Counted from the first letter of the stretch, positions 45,075 to 55,800 are shown. The stretch is 62,034 nucleotides of DNA from JAVBSX01 sp051660685 (GCA_051660685.1 JBOFQB010000077.1:1-62034), one strand, 5' to 3'. Numbers and translations: made by a program. Notes: generated by a model from the sequence alone, not told the origin.

Positions 45075-47213
45075 ATGGATATTAAGCGGTTGAGAGGGGC
45101 GTACACCAAGTCGCGTGCTGCACTGCTGAATCGGCGTGCTGAAGAGGGACATTGGGTCGGGACCCTTTCTTCGTCTCCATTGTCAACAGCGACCGCAGTC
45201 AGTGCTCTTGCCGTTTATTGGCGAGAACATTCCAAGGAAAAGGAAGAGGGGTTTCAGACGACGGAAAGGGCGCTGGAGATTCGTCGATTGGTTAAATTGG
45301 GGGTCAATTGGCTCATTGAACGTCAAAATCGGGACGGAGGTTGGGGGGATACCCCGGAAAGTCCGTCCAATCCCTCAACAACGCAGTTGGTCAAGTGTGC
45401 CTTTTTGCTTTCTAAAGAGGTTGACCCTTCCAATGTTGAATCTTTTGAATCCGAAGAGCAATCGGATTCGTCCGCACGAACCCCTTTGGGGCCGCATTTC
45501 AGATCGCCGCATCATGATTCGGTCGTTGTTGGTTGGAGCATGGACGTTTTAACCCGGGCGGATTTCTTTCTGCGCCGAAGTGGGGGAATTCAGGGGATTC
45601 AGTCAAGGTATGGTCGGGATAAAACCTTCTATGTCCCGATTATGATGAACACGGCCCTTGCCGGATTGGTTTCTTGGAAAGAGGTCCCCGCTCTCCCTTT
45701 TGAATGGGCCTGTTTTCCACAATCGGTTTTTCATTGGTTGAAATTGCCCGTTGTCAGTTATGCAATTCCCGCTTTGGTTGCGATTGGGCGAACGATTCAT
45801 CATCATCATCCAAGCCGCAATGTTCTCTTGAGGAAGATACGAGGTTGGGCTCAAGACCGGACGTTGAAAAAGGTGGAACAGATGCAGCCCGAAAGTGGGG
45901 GGTTTCTTGAAGCAACCCCGCTCACCTCCTTTGTTATTATGGGACTCGCCGCATCTGGTCTTGGATCGCACACCGTTGTTGAAAAGGGGGTGCAGTTTCT
46001 GATTGATTCGGCTCGAAACGATGGTTCTTGGCCGATTGACACGAATCTTGCAACTTGGGTTAGTACACTCTCGGTCAATGCTCTAACAGCACGCGGTTTT
46101 GATTCGTTAGAGTCCGAAGAAGAGGAGGTTTTGGCGGATCAACAGTTTCTGGACTGGATTATAGCATGTCAACATCGTGAACCACATCCTTTTACGGGCG
46201 CAAAACCGGGCGGTTGGGCTTGGACCCCTTTGAGCGGGGGTGTTCCCGATTGTGATGATACACCTGGTGCTCTTCTTGCGTTGTCGGTTTTTGAACAGTA
46301 TCGTCGGAGAAAAACCGGGACACAATCGGGAGTTACGAGTTCAGAGAGGAAAGATGCGACTTCGGAACAGACAGAACCAACGTCGGAACAAGCGGTTGTT
46401 CTCGGTTTACGTTGGTTGTTAGGATTGCAAAACCGAGATGGAGGTTGGCCGACCTTTTCGCGGGGTTGGAATCGTTTTCCCTTTGATCGGAGCAGCGTTG
46501 ATTTGACTGCACATGCGATTCGATCTCTCTTAGCATGGAGAACCTTGTTGAGAGGTTCAGGACGTGATCCTGAAACGTTGATTCCTCGTATGGAGATCGC
46601 AATTCGGAATGGAGTCCAGTTTTTGTTGACTTCGCAAGAAGCGGACGGTTGTTGGTTGCCCCTTTGGTTCGGCAATCAGCATCATGCGCGAGAAGATAAT
46701 CCGCTCTATGGAACGGCAAAAGTCCTCAAAGCCCTTGAACAGTTGCGTGAATGTGGTGATCTTTGCCGATCCAAGCAGAAACGGATTGAAACGGCAATCA
46801 TTATGGGTTTGCGTTTTGTTGTGGAAAACCAGAATTCAGATGGAGGATTTGGTTGTCGAAACCATTTGACACCAAAAGTTGGGGGTGATCCGTTACGTCG
46901 GATGAAATCGTCCCTGAAAACTCATTCACATTTTCATCCTCAGTCACACTCCAGCGTCGAAGAAACAGCCCTTGTTTTGGATGCACTGACCCCTTTTTTG
47001 CAAGAAGAATGTTTTCTCGGAGAAGTGCCGGAATTGACAGGGCTTTACGAGACGGCCGTTCATTGGTTGATTGAGCAGGTTGAGACGGATCGTTTCGTTC
47101 TTTCAGCTCCTATTGGATTGTACTTCACCAAATTATGGTATGACGAAAAATTGTACCCCATTATCTTTACCGTTTCCGCGCTTGGTCAGGCTCTCTCGGT
47201 TGCCGAAAAATAA
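45075..47213 (+). CDS. shc: Squalene-hopene cyclase-family terpene cyclase
   Basis: 712 residues. Class II cyclase with the acidic DxDD motif present as DCDDT (about residues 392-396, in GGVPDCDDTPGALLAL) and several QW-type repeats: RQNRDGGWGD (about 84), LQNRDGGWPTF (about 452), ENQNSDGGFG (about 586). Protonates squalene or a related polyprene to form hopanoid-type rings at the membrane. Length is slightly above typical (about 630-680), with polar linkers near residues 125-150 and 405-430. No hopanoid-modifying hpn genes are near. The ATG lies 8 bp after the shell protein stop, implying cotranscription. A substrate other than squalene cannot be excluded. Confidence 0.87.
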   Translation: MDIKRLRGAYTKSRAALLNRRAEEGHWVGTLSSSPLSTATAVSALAVYWREHSKEKEEGFQTTERALEIRRLVKLGVNWLIERQNRDGGWGDTPESPSNPSTTQLVKCAFLLSKEVDPSNVESFESEEQSDSSARTPLGPHFRSPHHDSVVVGWSMDVLTRADFFLRRSGGIQGIQSRYGRDKTFYVPIMMNTALAGLVSWKEVPALPFEWACFPQSVFHWLKLPVVSYAIPALVAIGRTIHHHHPSRNVLLRKIRGWAQDRTLKKVEQMQPESGGFLEATPLTSFVIMGLAASGLGSHTVVEKGVQFLIDSARNDGSWPIDTNLATWVSTLSVNALTARGFDSLESEEEEVLADQQFLDWIIACQHREPHPFTGAKPGGWAWTPLSGGVPDCDDTPGALLALSVFEQYRRRKTGTQSGVTSSERKDATSEQTEPTSEQAVVLGLRWLLGLQNRDGGWPTFSRGWNRFPFDRSSVDLTAHAIRSLLAWRTLLRGSGRDPETLIPRMEIAIRNGVQFLLTSQEADGCWLPLWFGNQHHAREDNPLYGTAKVLKALEQLRECGDLCRSKQKRIETAIIMGLRFVVENQNSDGGFGCRNHLTPKVGGDPLRRMKSSLKTHSHFHPQSHSSVEETALVLDALTPFLQEECFLGEVPELTGLYETAVHWLIEQVETDRFVLSAPIGLYFTKLWYDEKLYPIIFTVSALGQALSVAEK

Positions 47214-47272
47214 TTTTCACAAGTTTCCCCCAAAAAGGCGGAACTTTTTCCTCGCAAGTTGCATCCAACACG

Positions 47273-47310
47273 AATACAGGTTGACAAAAGCCTGTATTTT
47301 GGAATTTTTT
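47273..47310 (+). terminator. Rho-independent terminator-like hairpin after the cyclase gene
   Basis: Perfect 8-bp stem AATACAGG/CCTGTATT (47273-47280 and 47291-47298), 10-nt loop, followed by TTGGAATTTTTT. It begins 60 bp after the cyclase stop codon. Confidence 0.6.
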
Positions 47311-47312
47311 GC

Positions 47313-47341
47313 TTGCATTTTCCCCCCGGTTGAGAGATAAT
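47313..47341 (+). promoter_or_regulatory. Candidate sigma-70 type promoter for the CAP-domain protein gene
   Basis: TTGCAT (47313-47318), a 17-bp spacer and GATAAT (47336-47341), directly after the terminator of the cyclase gene and about 125 bp before the ATG at 47467. Confidence 0.4.
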
Positions 47342-47435
47342 AGAGTTAGGGAATGTTCTTTTTGCCGAAAGATTATGCGAGCACCCCCCATTCTCTTCGC
47401 AAGGAAGCGTTGTGAAAAAATCACAAGGAGGTATT

Positions 47436-47498
47436 GTGACAAATCCCTTCCTGCCGTTGTTCATCAATGACCCGACGTCGACGCATTCCTCATTTTGA
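47436..47498 (+). CDS. Possible 20-codon leader ORF overlapping the CAP-domain gene
   Basis: GTG at 47436 is preceded at ideal distance by AAGGAGG, the best ribosome-binding site of the neighbourhood. The frame encodes MTNPFLPLFINDPTSTHSSF and stops at 47498, 32 bases inside the large gene that starts at 47467 in another frame and has no ribosome-binding site of its own. This suggests translational coupling. Confidence 0.35.
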   Translation: MTNPFLPLFINDPTSTHSSF

Positions 47499-50400
47499 AA
47501 CGTTGGAAACCCGGGAGATGCTCTCTGGAGAGGGAACTCTGGACAACAGGGAGATACTTTCTTTCATTGGAACACAGGAATTGCTTGGTCCGAATGCTCA
47601 AGAGCAGGAGATGCTTGAGTTGATCAACCGAATGAGGCTGGACCCGCAAGGAGAACTGAACCGGCTGATTAAACGTTTTTCCCCTCTTGAAGCATGGGAC
47701 CCCCGGGTTTCAAAAGCACTTGGAGTTTGGGCTTATCCAAGTGCAGCCCAATTACAAAGTGAATGGTCCCTCTTGAGTCCCGCTGCTCCTCTTGCGTGGA
47801 ACAATTCCCTTGCAATTGCAGCAAATGCCCATAATGTTTTGATGCAGCTTGAAGACACACAGTCGCACCAAATTGTGGAACGAGGGGAAGCTCCGTTATT
47901 TGACCGGGTTGTTGCAGCAGGATTTGAGCCGTACTACAAAAAAGCCCCTTCTGGAACAGGGACGGTTGCGTCTGTCTCGGAAAATATTTATGCGTATGGT
48001 CTCTCTGCTAATAGTGGTTATACGGCTGCTTCTTACACACATGCTGCATTTGCGATTGATTGGGGGGTTCCCGATCATGCACATAGAGACAACATTATGG
48101 ACCCAAATTTTACGGATGTTGGGATTTCCATGTTGTATGACTCGAATTCACGCACTTCCGTTGGACCCTGGTTGACGACGGTTGATTTTGGGGCTGCACA
48201 ATCGGCGACGCAGGGATTCGGGGCGTATTTGGTCGGAGTTGTCTTTAATGATGTCAACGGAGATGGTTTTTATCAGTCGGGAGAAGGAGTGACACTGGGA
48301 ACAATAACGGTCAATCGTCTGGATGAAGCCGATTCGGAACCGACTTTGGTGTCTTTGTATCAAGCGGGGGGATATCAGGTTTTTCTTGAGAATGGTTCTT
48401 ACAGTGTCACAATGACCGGCCCACAATTTCGGCAACCGGTCACGAAGTATGTGACCGTCAACGGTTCAAACGTCAAAGTGGATTTTACGGTCCAAAATGT
48501 GAGCAATGTTGCGCCGGTTTTGGATTTGAATGGGCCGGAACATCCGGGGGTTCATTCGGAAATGACGTATAAGGAGGGATCGGGGACAATTCGGCTGATT
48601 GAGAATGTTGCAACGTTGATTGATGTGGACAGTACACGGTTGACAGAAGCGAGGATTATTCTGGAGCAACGTCCGGACGGATTGAATGAGTATTTGCTTG
48701 TTGATACAAGCGGGACATTGATTAAATCGGTTTATGATTCAAAGACGGGATTATTACGATTGACGGGAGATGCAAGGGTTGCGGATTATCTCAAGGTTCT
48801 CAAGACGTTGGAGTATGGAAATGTTCTTGAAAAGATGAGTTTGAGTGAACGGACAGTCCGAATAACGGTTTCGGACGGAGTGAATACGAGTAATGAAGCG
48901 GTTGTCCAGCTTGATGTTGAGCAGACTTGGTTTGAGACGTTGACCGTCACATCTCAATCGATTGAAGAGGGTGATGTTGGAGTCTGTGAATATGTTTTTT
49001 GGCTGGACCTGAGTGATGTTCCTCGTTGTGATGTACGGATTGAATACGTTTTTGGAAATGGAACGGGACAGAGTGGAACACATTTTTTTGGTGAACCGGG
49101 GACGTTAATTTTTTCTCCGAATCAGACGCGGGGGAGCATTACAGTTTCAGTACCCGGTAATTACAAGCCGGATTCTGACCGTGATTTCACGTTGCAGCTG
49201 ATCCGAATTGAGGGGGCCGTTTGTGACACCTCTGTTGTGACAGGGGTGATTCTTGATGATGATACCCCGCGAGTTTTAGGGGAAGTCGAACAGTGTCAAC
49301 TGGGGGTTCAGGATTTGTCAGAAGGACGTCGCGTTTTGTATTCCTTTTCGCCCAAACAATCCGGGCGTTATACTTGGGAATCTCTTGCCGGGTTCAATCA
49401 ATCAGGCTCAATGGAGCTTTTGTTGTTTGAGGACACTCATGAAGGAACCCCGGTTGCCCAGAATTCTTCAACTGTCCGGGCACGTTTGGAATTTGAGCTT
49501 GAACAGGGTCAAACCTATATTCTCATGCTCAGAGCGGACATAGTGGTCCAGTCTCTCAACTTTGCGCCCCCAGTTGTTATTCAGGAACAACCGAATCAGG
49601 TCCTTGAGGTTTTGCTTGATCCGGCAATCGACAATGAAGTTCTTTTCCGTCTGTTCGATCAGACGCTTGAATACAATGGGATTGGGATTCCCTGGACGTT
49701 GGAAACCGGGATCATTCAGTTTATCAATGTGGGACCAGAAATGGTTTTTCGGATTGTTGCCGAACCGAATGAAGATTCGGCTTATCAGATTGATTTGAGC
49801 AACCCCATTCTGTCTTTTGGTCCTTTACAAATCAATACCGAGGAATTTCGGGAAATTGTACACGAAATTCGTGATCCCTCACAAGAGGTTGAAATTCAGG
49901 GAACAGCGGGAGATGACAGTTTTGAATTTTTTGAAGGGGGGATAACGCTGGAATCTTCTCTTGGTCAGAAACACCTTGTTCTTAACGCAAGACATGTTCG
50001 GGTTGACGGGGGGAAAGGGGTCAATCGGGGCTTGATTCTTGACACGCCGTTTCAGGATTCGGCCTTTTTTGAGTCGGACACCGTCCGGTTTTATGGAGGA
50101 GGAGATACGAATTACGAAATCGAACTCCGGCGTTTTTCCTTTGTTGATGTCTCTTCGGTTTTTGGCGGATATGATATTTTGACGATTGTTAACGAAAAGG
50201 GAAACCAAGTGGAATTGGGAGAGTATTCGGCGATTCAGACCCGAATCAACGCCAATCAGGACATCTTGAGCTGTTTCTTCGCCCGGGGTTTTGTCGATGT
50301 TTCTGTTGACAATCGGTCGTTTGAGGACAATACAATTCGTCTGGATGAGGGGAAAGGAACAAATTTTGTCGTCATAACACCCGGTCGTGTCACCTCAACC

Positions 50401-50991
50401 AATTCGTTGCAAACCTATTTTCATGCCGTTTATGGAGGTGGAACCCTTTTTTGGAACAGTTCCCCGAGTTCTTCCCCCGCCTTAGTTCTGATGTACGAAT
50501 CTCAAGGGAGTACCAGAAATGCCGATTGGGAATGTCAAGATGACCGATTGTCCTTGAATTTTCCGGTTTCCTATACAGGAACCGTTCAGGGTCGGCTCGA
50601 TGTTGCCGAAAATTCTCTGCTTGCCTTTTATTTTGAAGGACAGTTGCAAAACCTGACGTTGCAACCTTTTGGAGTCAATACGTTGTTGCTGCAATGTCTT
50701 GATTCAACTTTTCAGGACGATTTAACGGTTGCGACGGATTCACCTCGTGTTTCGTTTAATTCCTCACTTGCGATTGATCTGTCTCTTAGAATGGATCCAT
50801 CTCTTAGCATTGATTCACCTTTTGCGAATGAACCAATGATCCGCTCACAATCGGCAAGAACTCGGGCGATACTTTTTTCGGAACCGGAAAAATGGTTTGC
50901 GGACGATTTGAGTTGGGTTCCTTTTCAACAACGCACACTGAGTCTTGCCGAACTGGCCTTCTATTTTGAGGAGCCGAAAACGTCAAAGTAG
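47467..50991 (+). CDS. Large surface protein with CAP/SCP domain and Calx-beta-like region
   Basis: 1174 residues. Opens with MTRRRRIPHF and the planctomycete LExRxxL signature LETREML (13-19). A CAP (SCP/PR1) domain spans roughly 45-240: EMLELINRMRLDP, SLAIAANAHNVLMQ, SENIYAYG, HAAFAIDWG, DHAHRDNIMDPNFTDVGI, with His and Glu residues suited to metal binding. An SdrD-like strand (VGVVFNDVNGDGFYQSGEG, about 258), a cadherin-like region and a Calx-beta-like module (EEGDVGVCEYVFWLDLSD, about 500-595) follow. The C-terminal 500 residues are beta-rich and unrecognised. Likely exported and surface-attached. The start lacks a ribosome-binding site; see the leader ORF. Confidence 0.85.
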   Translation: MTRRRRIPHFETLETREMLSGEGTLDNREILSFIGTQELLGPNAQEQEMLELINRMRLDPQGELNRLIKRFSPLEAWDPRVSKALGVWAYPSAAQLQSEWSLLSPAAPLAWNNSLAIAANAHNVLMQLEDTQSHQIVERGEAPLFDRVVAAGFEPYYKKAPSGTGTVASVSENIYAYGLSANSGYTAASYTHAAFAIDWGVPDHAHRDNIMDPNFTDVGISMLYDSNSRTSVGPWLTTVDFGAAQSATQGFGAYLVGVVFNDVNGDGFYQSGEGVTLGTITVNRLDEADSEPTLVSLYQAGGYQVFLENGSYSVTMTGPQFRQPVTKYVTVNGSNVKVDFTVQNVSNVAPVLDLNGPEHPGVHSEMTYKEGSGTIRLIENVATLIDVDSTRLTEARIILEQRPDGLNEYLLVDTSGTLIKSVYDSKTGLLRLTGDARVADYLKVLKTLEYGNVLEKMSLSERTVRITVSDGVNTSNEAVVQLDVEQTWFETLTVTSQSIEEGDVGVCEYVFWLDLSDVPRCDVRIEYVFGNGTGQSGTHFFGEPGTLIFSPNQTRGSITVSVPGNYKPDSDRDFTLQLIRIEGAVCDTSVVTGVILDDDTPRVLGEVEQCQLGVQDLSEGRRVLYSFSPKQSGRYTWESLAGFNQSGSMELLLFEDTHEGTPVAQNSSTVRARLEFELEQGQTYILMLRADIVVQSLNFAPPVVIQEQPNQVLEVLLDPAIDNEVLFRLFDQTLEYNGIGIPWTLETGIIQFINVGPEMVFRIVAEPNEDSAYQIDLSNPILSFGPLQINTEEFREIVHEIRDPSQEVEIQGTAGDDSFEFFEGGITLESSLGQKHLVLNARHVRVDGGKGVNRGLILDTPFQDSAFFESDTVRFYGGGDTNYEIELRRFSFVDVSSVFGGYDILTIVNEKGNQVELGEYSAIQTRINANQDILSCFFARGFVDVSVDNRSFEDNTIRLDEGKGTNFVVITPGRVTSTNSLQTYFHAVYGGGTLFWNSSPSSSPALVLMYESQGSTRNADWECQDDRLSLNFPVSYTGTVQGRLDVAENSLLAFYFEGQLQNLTLQPFGVNTLLLQCLDSTFQDDLTVATDSPRVSFNSSLAIDLSLRMDPSLSIDSPFANEPMIRSQSARTRAILFSEPEKWFADDLSWVPFQQRTLSLAELAFYFEEPKTSK

Positions 50992-51468
50992 GCAAATCGA
51001 GTGAGAAGGTGTAAATTGTATCCGTTCACGGATATTTTTACAAAACATCATTGAAATGCCTTATTTTTAGGGTGGAAAATGAAATCTTCGCCCTGAAGGG
51101 GCGCGACAAAATAGCCCGGGGTGAAGCGCAGCGAAACCCCGGGTTGGTGTCACACACCCTATTCTGCCCTGAAGGGGCAGCACAATTCGTTGTTTCGCCC
51201 TTACAGGGCGAAGTCCGGGATATATCATGACACCAGCGGTTAAAACCGCCGGCTATTTTGTGCCGCACCTTTGGTGCTGAGAATAGGACTCCAATTGTCA
51301 TTTCCCGTGAACGGTTACGAAATTGCTTTGCGATCCGGTTCCTTATCCGAGCGAGATGGAATGTCGTATCAATGAAAATGGCACATGGAATAAACTTGGT
51401 ACGAACGGCAATTGGGATACGGGACAACCGGAAAAGGCGAAGTCTCTCAGATATGGAGGGGGGAAAAC
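50992..51468. repeat. Convergent intergenic region with GC-rich palindromes
   Basis: 477 bp between convergent genes. It contains small hairpins CGCCC-TGAA-GGGGCG at about 51088, GCCCTGAAGGGGC at about 51165 and CGCCC-TTACA-GGGCG at about 51202. It also contains the CCCGGGGTGAAGCGCAGCG palindrome at 51113-51145, which recurs at 56980-57012 and 57357-57401. From 51320 to 51470 a plus-strand frame reads ENGTWNKLGTNGNWDTGQPE and runs into the next gene's antisense; it may be a remnant of a lost gene. Confidence 0.65.
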
Positions 51469-52578
51469 TTATCCTCTCCATTCCCTCTTACGGTTCAAAT
51501 CCCCCTTGAGAATGTTGACCGCAAGATTCACGTCGTCCACAATCTGGAAATCATACATCCCAACACAAATAAAATCGGCTCCTGCTTCAAACGCATACCG
51601 AAAACCATCTGCCGGACTAATCGCCCCTGCTGCTAAGACCTTAAACGCAATCCAGGGTTCAGGGCGGTCATTCATGTACGTAATCGTTTCATCCGGCTCC
51701 CGACAAAAGATGTTGTCGTACTCCTCCTCCCCAACTCGCGCGGACCAGTAATTCGTGTGATGTAATGTCTTCATCCAAAAATCAGGCTTCAATCCGGCTT
51801 CAACACATTTCTTGACCGTTGCGAGTTTGTGACCGCCAATTCCGGCTGGAAGTCCGTTCGACCTGATCTGCTCCAGAGTCCGCGCAATCGGGTCAAAATT
51901 GCCCGTTTCCGCCAAATGATCCGCTAAACCTCCATGTACATAACATGCGGCTGCACCAATGTCAATTGAACGTTGCGTTTGCTCCTTCAAACTCGCTAAA
52001 TCCCCCCCACAATCCGATATAAAATCAATCGTCCCGCTCGCCTTCTCCCAATACTCGCTCATAATGTCACAAAGAATCGGGTTCGTCAAAAACGTCGTGA
52101 TCCCGCACGCTTCTGCCAGTTTGAATGTCGCAAAAATTTTCTCTTTCGTATGATAGGCTTTAACAAGGTCAGAAACGTAAATCAAATCGCGGGAATGCGC
52201 CCAACCCCCTATCAAATTTCCTCCTAAGGTGATCCGGCTCATCTTCAATTTGCCTATCTTACCTTTTGCCGGTTTCTCCTTCAAATCTTCCAATTTCGAC
52301 CAATTCGTGTGTCGTCGCGTCGCCCCGACAACAGCATCCGGTTTTTGTTCCCCCGATTTCACCTCGCTTGACTCTCCTTGTTCCTTCTGTTCCTGAGCAA
52401 GAATCTGTTCTTCGCGGGAACCGAGAACCCCTCCTGCTGCAAAAGCAACACTTCCGAGGAACATTTGGCCGAGCAATTTCCGTCGTTGCGGATTCCGGGG
52501 CGAATCGGCATTGTCTTCAGTGTTGAAAGGGTTGGGGCAACAGGGAAAATGGGCGGGGAGATGTTTTTCTTCGGACAT
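51469..52578 (-). CDS. Tat-exported TIM-barrel protein of unknown function
   Basis: 369 residues from ATG 52578 (MSEEKHLPAH). A twin-arginine signal RRKLLGQMFLGSVAFAAGG lies near residues 33-51 after a polar head containing CCPNPF. The mature part has alternating alpha/beta phrases of an aldo-keto-reductase-like or phosphate-binding TIM barrel (RITLGGNLIGGWAHSRD, ACGITTFLTNP, FKVLAAGAISPADGFRYAFEAGADFICVGM). The usual aldo-keto reductase Tyr/Lys/His set is not clear. It is the gene downstream of the GH101-like protein on the minus strand, 291 bp apart; a role in polysaccharide use is conceivable but not shown. Confidence 0.72.
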   Translation of the reverse strand: MSEEKHLPAHFPCCPNPFNTEDNADSPRNPQRRKLLGQMFLGSVAFAAGGVLGSREEQILAQEQKEQGESSEVKSGEQKPDAVVGATRRHTNWSKLEDLKEKPAKGKIGKLKMSRITLGGNLIGGWAHSRDLIYVSDLVKAYHTKEKIFATFKLAEACGITTFLTNPILCDIMSEYWEKASGTIDFISDCGGDLASLKEQTQRSIDIGAAACYVHGGLADHLAETGNFDPIARTLEQIRSNGLPAGIGGHKLATVKKCVEAGLKPDFWMKTLHHTNYWSARVGEEEYDNIFCREPDETITYMNDRPEPWIAFKVLAAGAISPADGFRYAFEAGADFICVGMYDFQIVDDVNLAVNILKGDLNRKREWRG

Positions 52579-52732
52579 AACAATTTGACAGGTAAGGGGG
52601 AATGGGAGGATCAATACAGGTCGAGTTTACAGAAAGTCAACCGAAGAATCAAGAGCGTCCGACTTTGGTTTAGTCCGCTAACAAGTTTGGTTTTGCAACC
52701 TGAATTGAGTTGGATTGGACGGACGTTTTTTT

Positions 52733-52805
52733 ACCACGAAAGACACGAAAGACACGAAAACGGTATTTTGTGAGGTTTTCGTGATTTTTGTGCTTTTCGT
52801 GGTTC
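52733..52805. repeat. CACGAAA-type inverted repeat, copy 2
   Basis: ACCACGAAAGACACGAAAG with a further GACACGAAAAC is answered by GTTTTCGTGATTTTTGTGC and TTTTCGTGGTT, a long imperfect hairpin in the gap between two minus-strand genes. Related to 37618-37676. Both strands carry spurious frames rich in His/Glu/Lys and Arg/Val/Phe. Confidence 0.65.
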
Positions 52806-52869
52806 AAAAATGAAAATTGCTCCTTTTCGCAAAACTTGTTAGCAGTCTGGACTTTGGTTGAACGAAACA

Positions 52870-55800
52870 TTACTTTGGTGTTGAACAATCCAATACATAT
52901 TCCAACACTTCAGGGTCAGTCCAAAAATGGGGACAACCTTGCTCATCCCGTTGAAGCGGAATGATAGGACTGGAAGAACCGTCGAGTTTTTTGGCAACAA
53001 CCTGAACATTGGCAAAACCGGGCCCGCAAAGAACAATTTCCGATTGGGGTTCTTGCGGAAGTGGGGTCAGAATCAACTGTTCGGGATTCTGTCGATTCCA
53101 AATAACCCGAGATGCCGCTTTGCTCTTAAAAGCGTATTCCGAGAACGGCGTGTTGGGAATCTCCGGCTTTTGCAAAAGAGGTTCGGGCGCAACCAAACGC
53201 TCATAAAGCGGCAGATCAGGATCAATCGGTTCCGGTTTCAGCTCCAGAACAGGACGGTCAGAATGACCGTTTGCCCTTTCCACTTTCAGTTGTCCGATTC
53301 GATACCGTCCCGTTCCGTCGGAAGGACCGAAAAGACTTGCGCGACGACCATCTCCTTTGGAATCATAAAGACCGACATAGAGATCATACGTCCCGTTTGG
53401 AAAAGTCGCTGGAATCGCTAAAGGTCCGAACGAATGTTTGACTTGACCGGTCCATTGACTGGTTGGAACGACCGGGAATTCTCCTCCAATTGGGTAATCG
53501 AGAATTTTATGACCCCACCATAATTTCCGTTCGGCCAAATGAACGAACATACAATAATCGGCGGGAATCTTGCCCAAAACATTCCAGTTGACTTCCAGTT
53601 CAAACGCCTCATCTCCCACTTCCCTGAATGTGGAAACCGACGGAATGATCGGAAAAATGTTGTTCTGCACCATCTCCAACTGTCGAGGTCCTTTGTACAG
53701 AATCAAACCAGATTCATCCCGTTGTTCAGAAAAATCAATGATTTGTCCCGTTTCGGCATCACGAATAATTCCGCAACAAAACGAAGATTTTTCGGTTTTC
53801 CCCGTGTTGGATTCTGAGCCGGATTCGTTGACCTCAGTTACATAAAAACCAAAAGGAGGAAGGACAACCGTTTGGGGTTCTTCTCCCAACGTGAGCGACC
53901 AATCGCCTGTATCCCGGTTGGTGTACACACAAAAGGAACGCGAAGTCGGCGTTTTTTGTTTCCAGACGATTTTCAGATGGTGCAGGTTTCCCTCGACAAA
54001 TTCGACACTTGCAATTTCCGCCTCTTTTATGCTGTCGATAAAAGGGTGTGACAACCAAAACTTGCGGACAGTTCCCCGAATTCGAGACGGTTGGTCCGTC
54101 ATAAAAGGATGTCCGGTCAGTATCTCACACGAAATGTAATCGTCGCTCTCAATTCCATGTAATAATCGTCCCCGCCCCGCTTCATACCGACCACTATAAC
54201 CGACACCATGTAAGCTGAACTTGTTGTGATTCACAATGTCAAACCAGGGAATTCGGGTCCAATCTTTTCCGGCAATTGGAAGACGGAATTCTCCCGGGTC
54301 TTCGCTTAACAAGAGAAACTGGCAATCCGCCCCGTCCAAATGTCCGATCAAAAAGTCACTTCCTCCCTCACTGATCGTCGGGACCTTTTTTAGTGTGGGA
54401 TGACGCTCGCTAAGACGTTCCCGAATGATGTCAAAAGCCTGATTCCAACAATTGAGCGTTTCTGCTCGATTATGATAACGACCTGTTCGGTCATAAAAAT
54501 CGCAAATCCCCGTTGACGCAAAAACGTCAACAAAATAGGTTGAAAGGGCCAATTGACTTGAAATCAAATCCAAATTGCGCTGTAAAAAAGGAAAGATTTG
54601 ATCCGGTCTGAATTGATAGGCTTGCGCCTCGATTCCAAGATTATCCCAACCTTTTCTCGGAACTCCATTCCGTTCAAAACTAATTCGATCAAAACTGTAA
54701 TCCTTAGCGTCAGGATAAAAGTCGATGTAATTATCATGCAATCCATATAAATAACTGAGCGAATCAGCGGTTTGCGCTGCTTCTTGCACCTCCTGCAGTG
54801 TTCCAAATTGCGGATCAGGGGGCCAAATGTCCGGCAGTCGGTTGTCATAACCATATCTCTGCCAAACATGGACCAGATAAATTAAATCTTTGACTCCGTA
54901 CTTCGCAAGTGTCCGCATTGTCTGGACATCATCCTTATACAAATTGCCCCAAACATCCAGAACAGGTCGTCCGGCTTTGATTGCAACAGCAGGTGCAGCC
55001 GTTTTTCCGGTCAACGGACGATACCGAATCGCGCAGTCCATTGCGCCCTCTCGACCGGGTAAAAACGTCAATTGGGTGTCAGGATGAACCGCAAGGGTGT
55101 ACGTTTTGGTTTTCGGATTGACAATCAGTTCATCCGGGGGAAAACTCGATGCAAGAAGGAGGGAAAGACCATTTTCAAAATCAAAACCGACATGTGAAGT
55201 GGACAGTTCGTGTCCCCCGTTGTTCAAACGGAATGGTTTCGGCTCAACGACGCAATATCCGTGTCCAAAGTAAACGCGATTCGCCTGTTGCGTCGCCGGT
55301 CCCAATTCAATACGACTCAGCCGATTGGGATCACTACATTTCACACTCATTTGGAACAACGGATCGGCAGACTGTAAAACAAATGTCAAGGTCAACTCCT
55401 CCTCGCCGACCTGAATCGGCAAGGTCCAAGTTGATTGAAGCAGGTCGCTTGATCCTGAATCAGCTCTTGATTCTGAAGCAACTTGAGAGGTGACCTCGGT
55501 AAAGGAACCGGGATGAATCGATGACGGTCCTTGCGCGAGCGGTTGATCGTCAATACAAACCCGAAGACCGTCGAACTGGACTTGGGCGTTTGCGTCGCCG
55601 ATTCCAATGATTCCGTCGAGAAAACCACAATTCCCGAATGAAACGGCTGCTGTCATTCCATTTCCAATCGGAAAAACCTGTGTGCGTCCGACCGAATATC
55701 CGCTCTGAATTGCTCGCCGATTCTCGTTGGACAATTCCTCACGTTCTTTCGGTGTGAGTTGCTTCAAGACCGGACCCGACGAAAGGATCGGTGCTCCCCA

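Noticed and set aside
51323..51480. Plus-strand frame with NENGTWNKLGTNGNWDTGQPE
   Set aside because: Looks protein-like over 40 residues but has no start context and merges into antisense of the next gene; kept only as a possible remnant in the region entry.
51485..51500. tRNA T-loop-like sequence GGTTCAAATCCC
   Set aside because: It lies inside the Tat/TIM-barrel gene and no acceptor or anticodon stems can be built around it.
52733..52805. CRISPR-like array of CACGAAA units
   Set aside because: Units are under 12 bp without spacers and form one hairpin; no cas genes.
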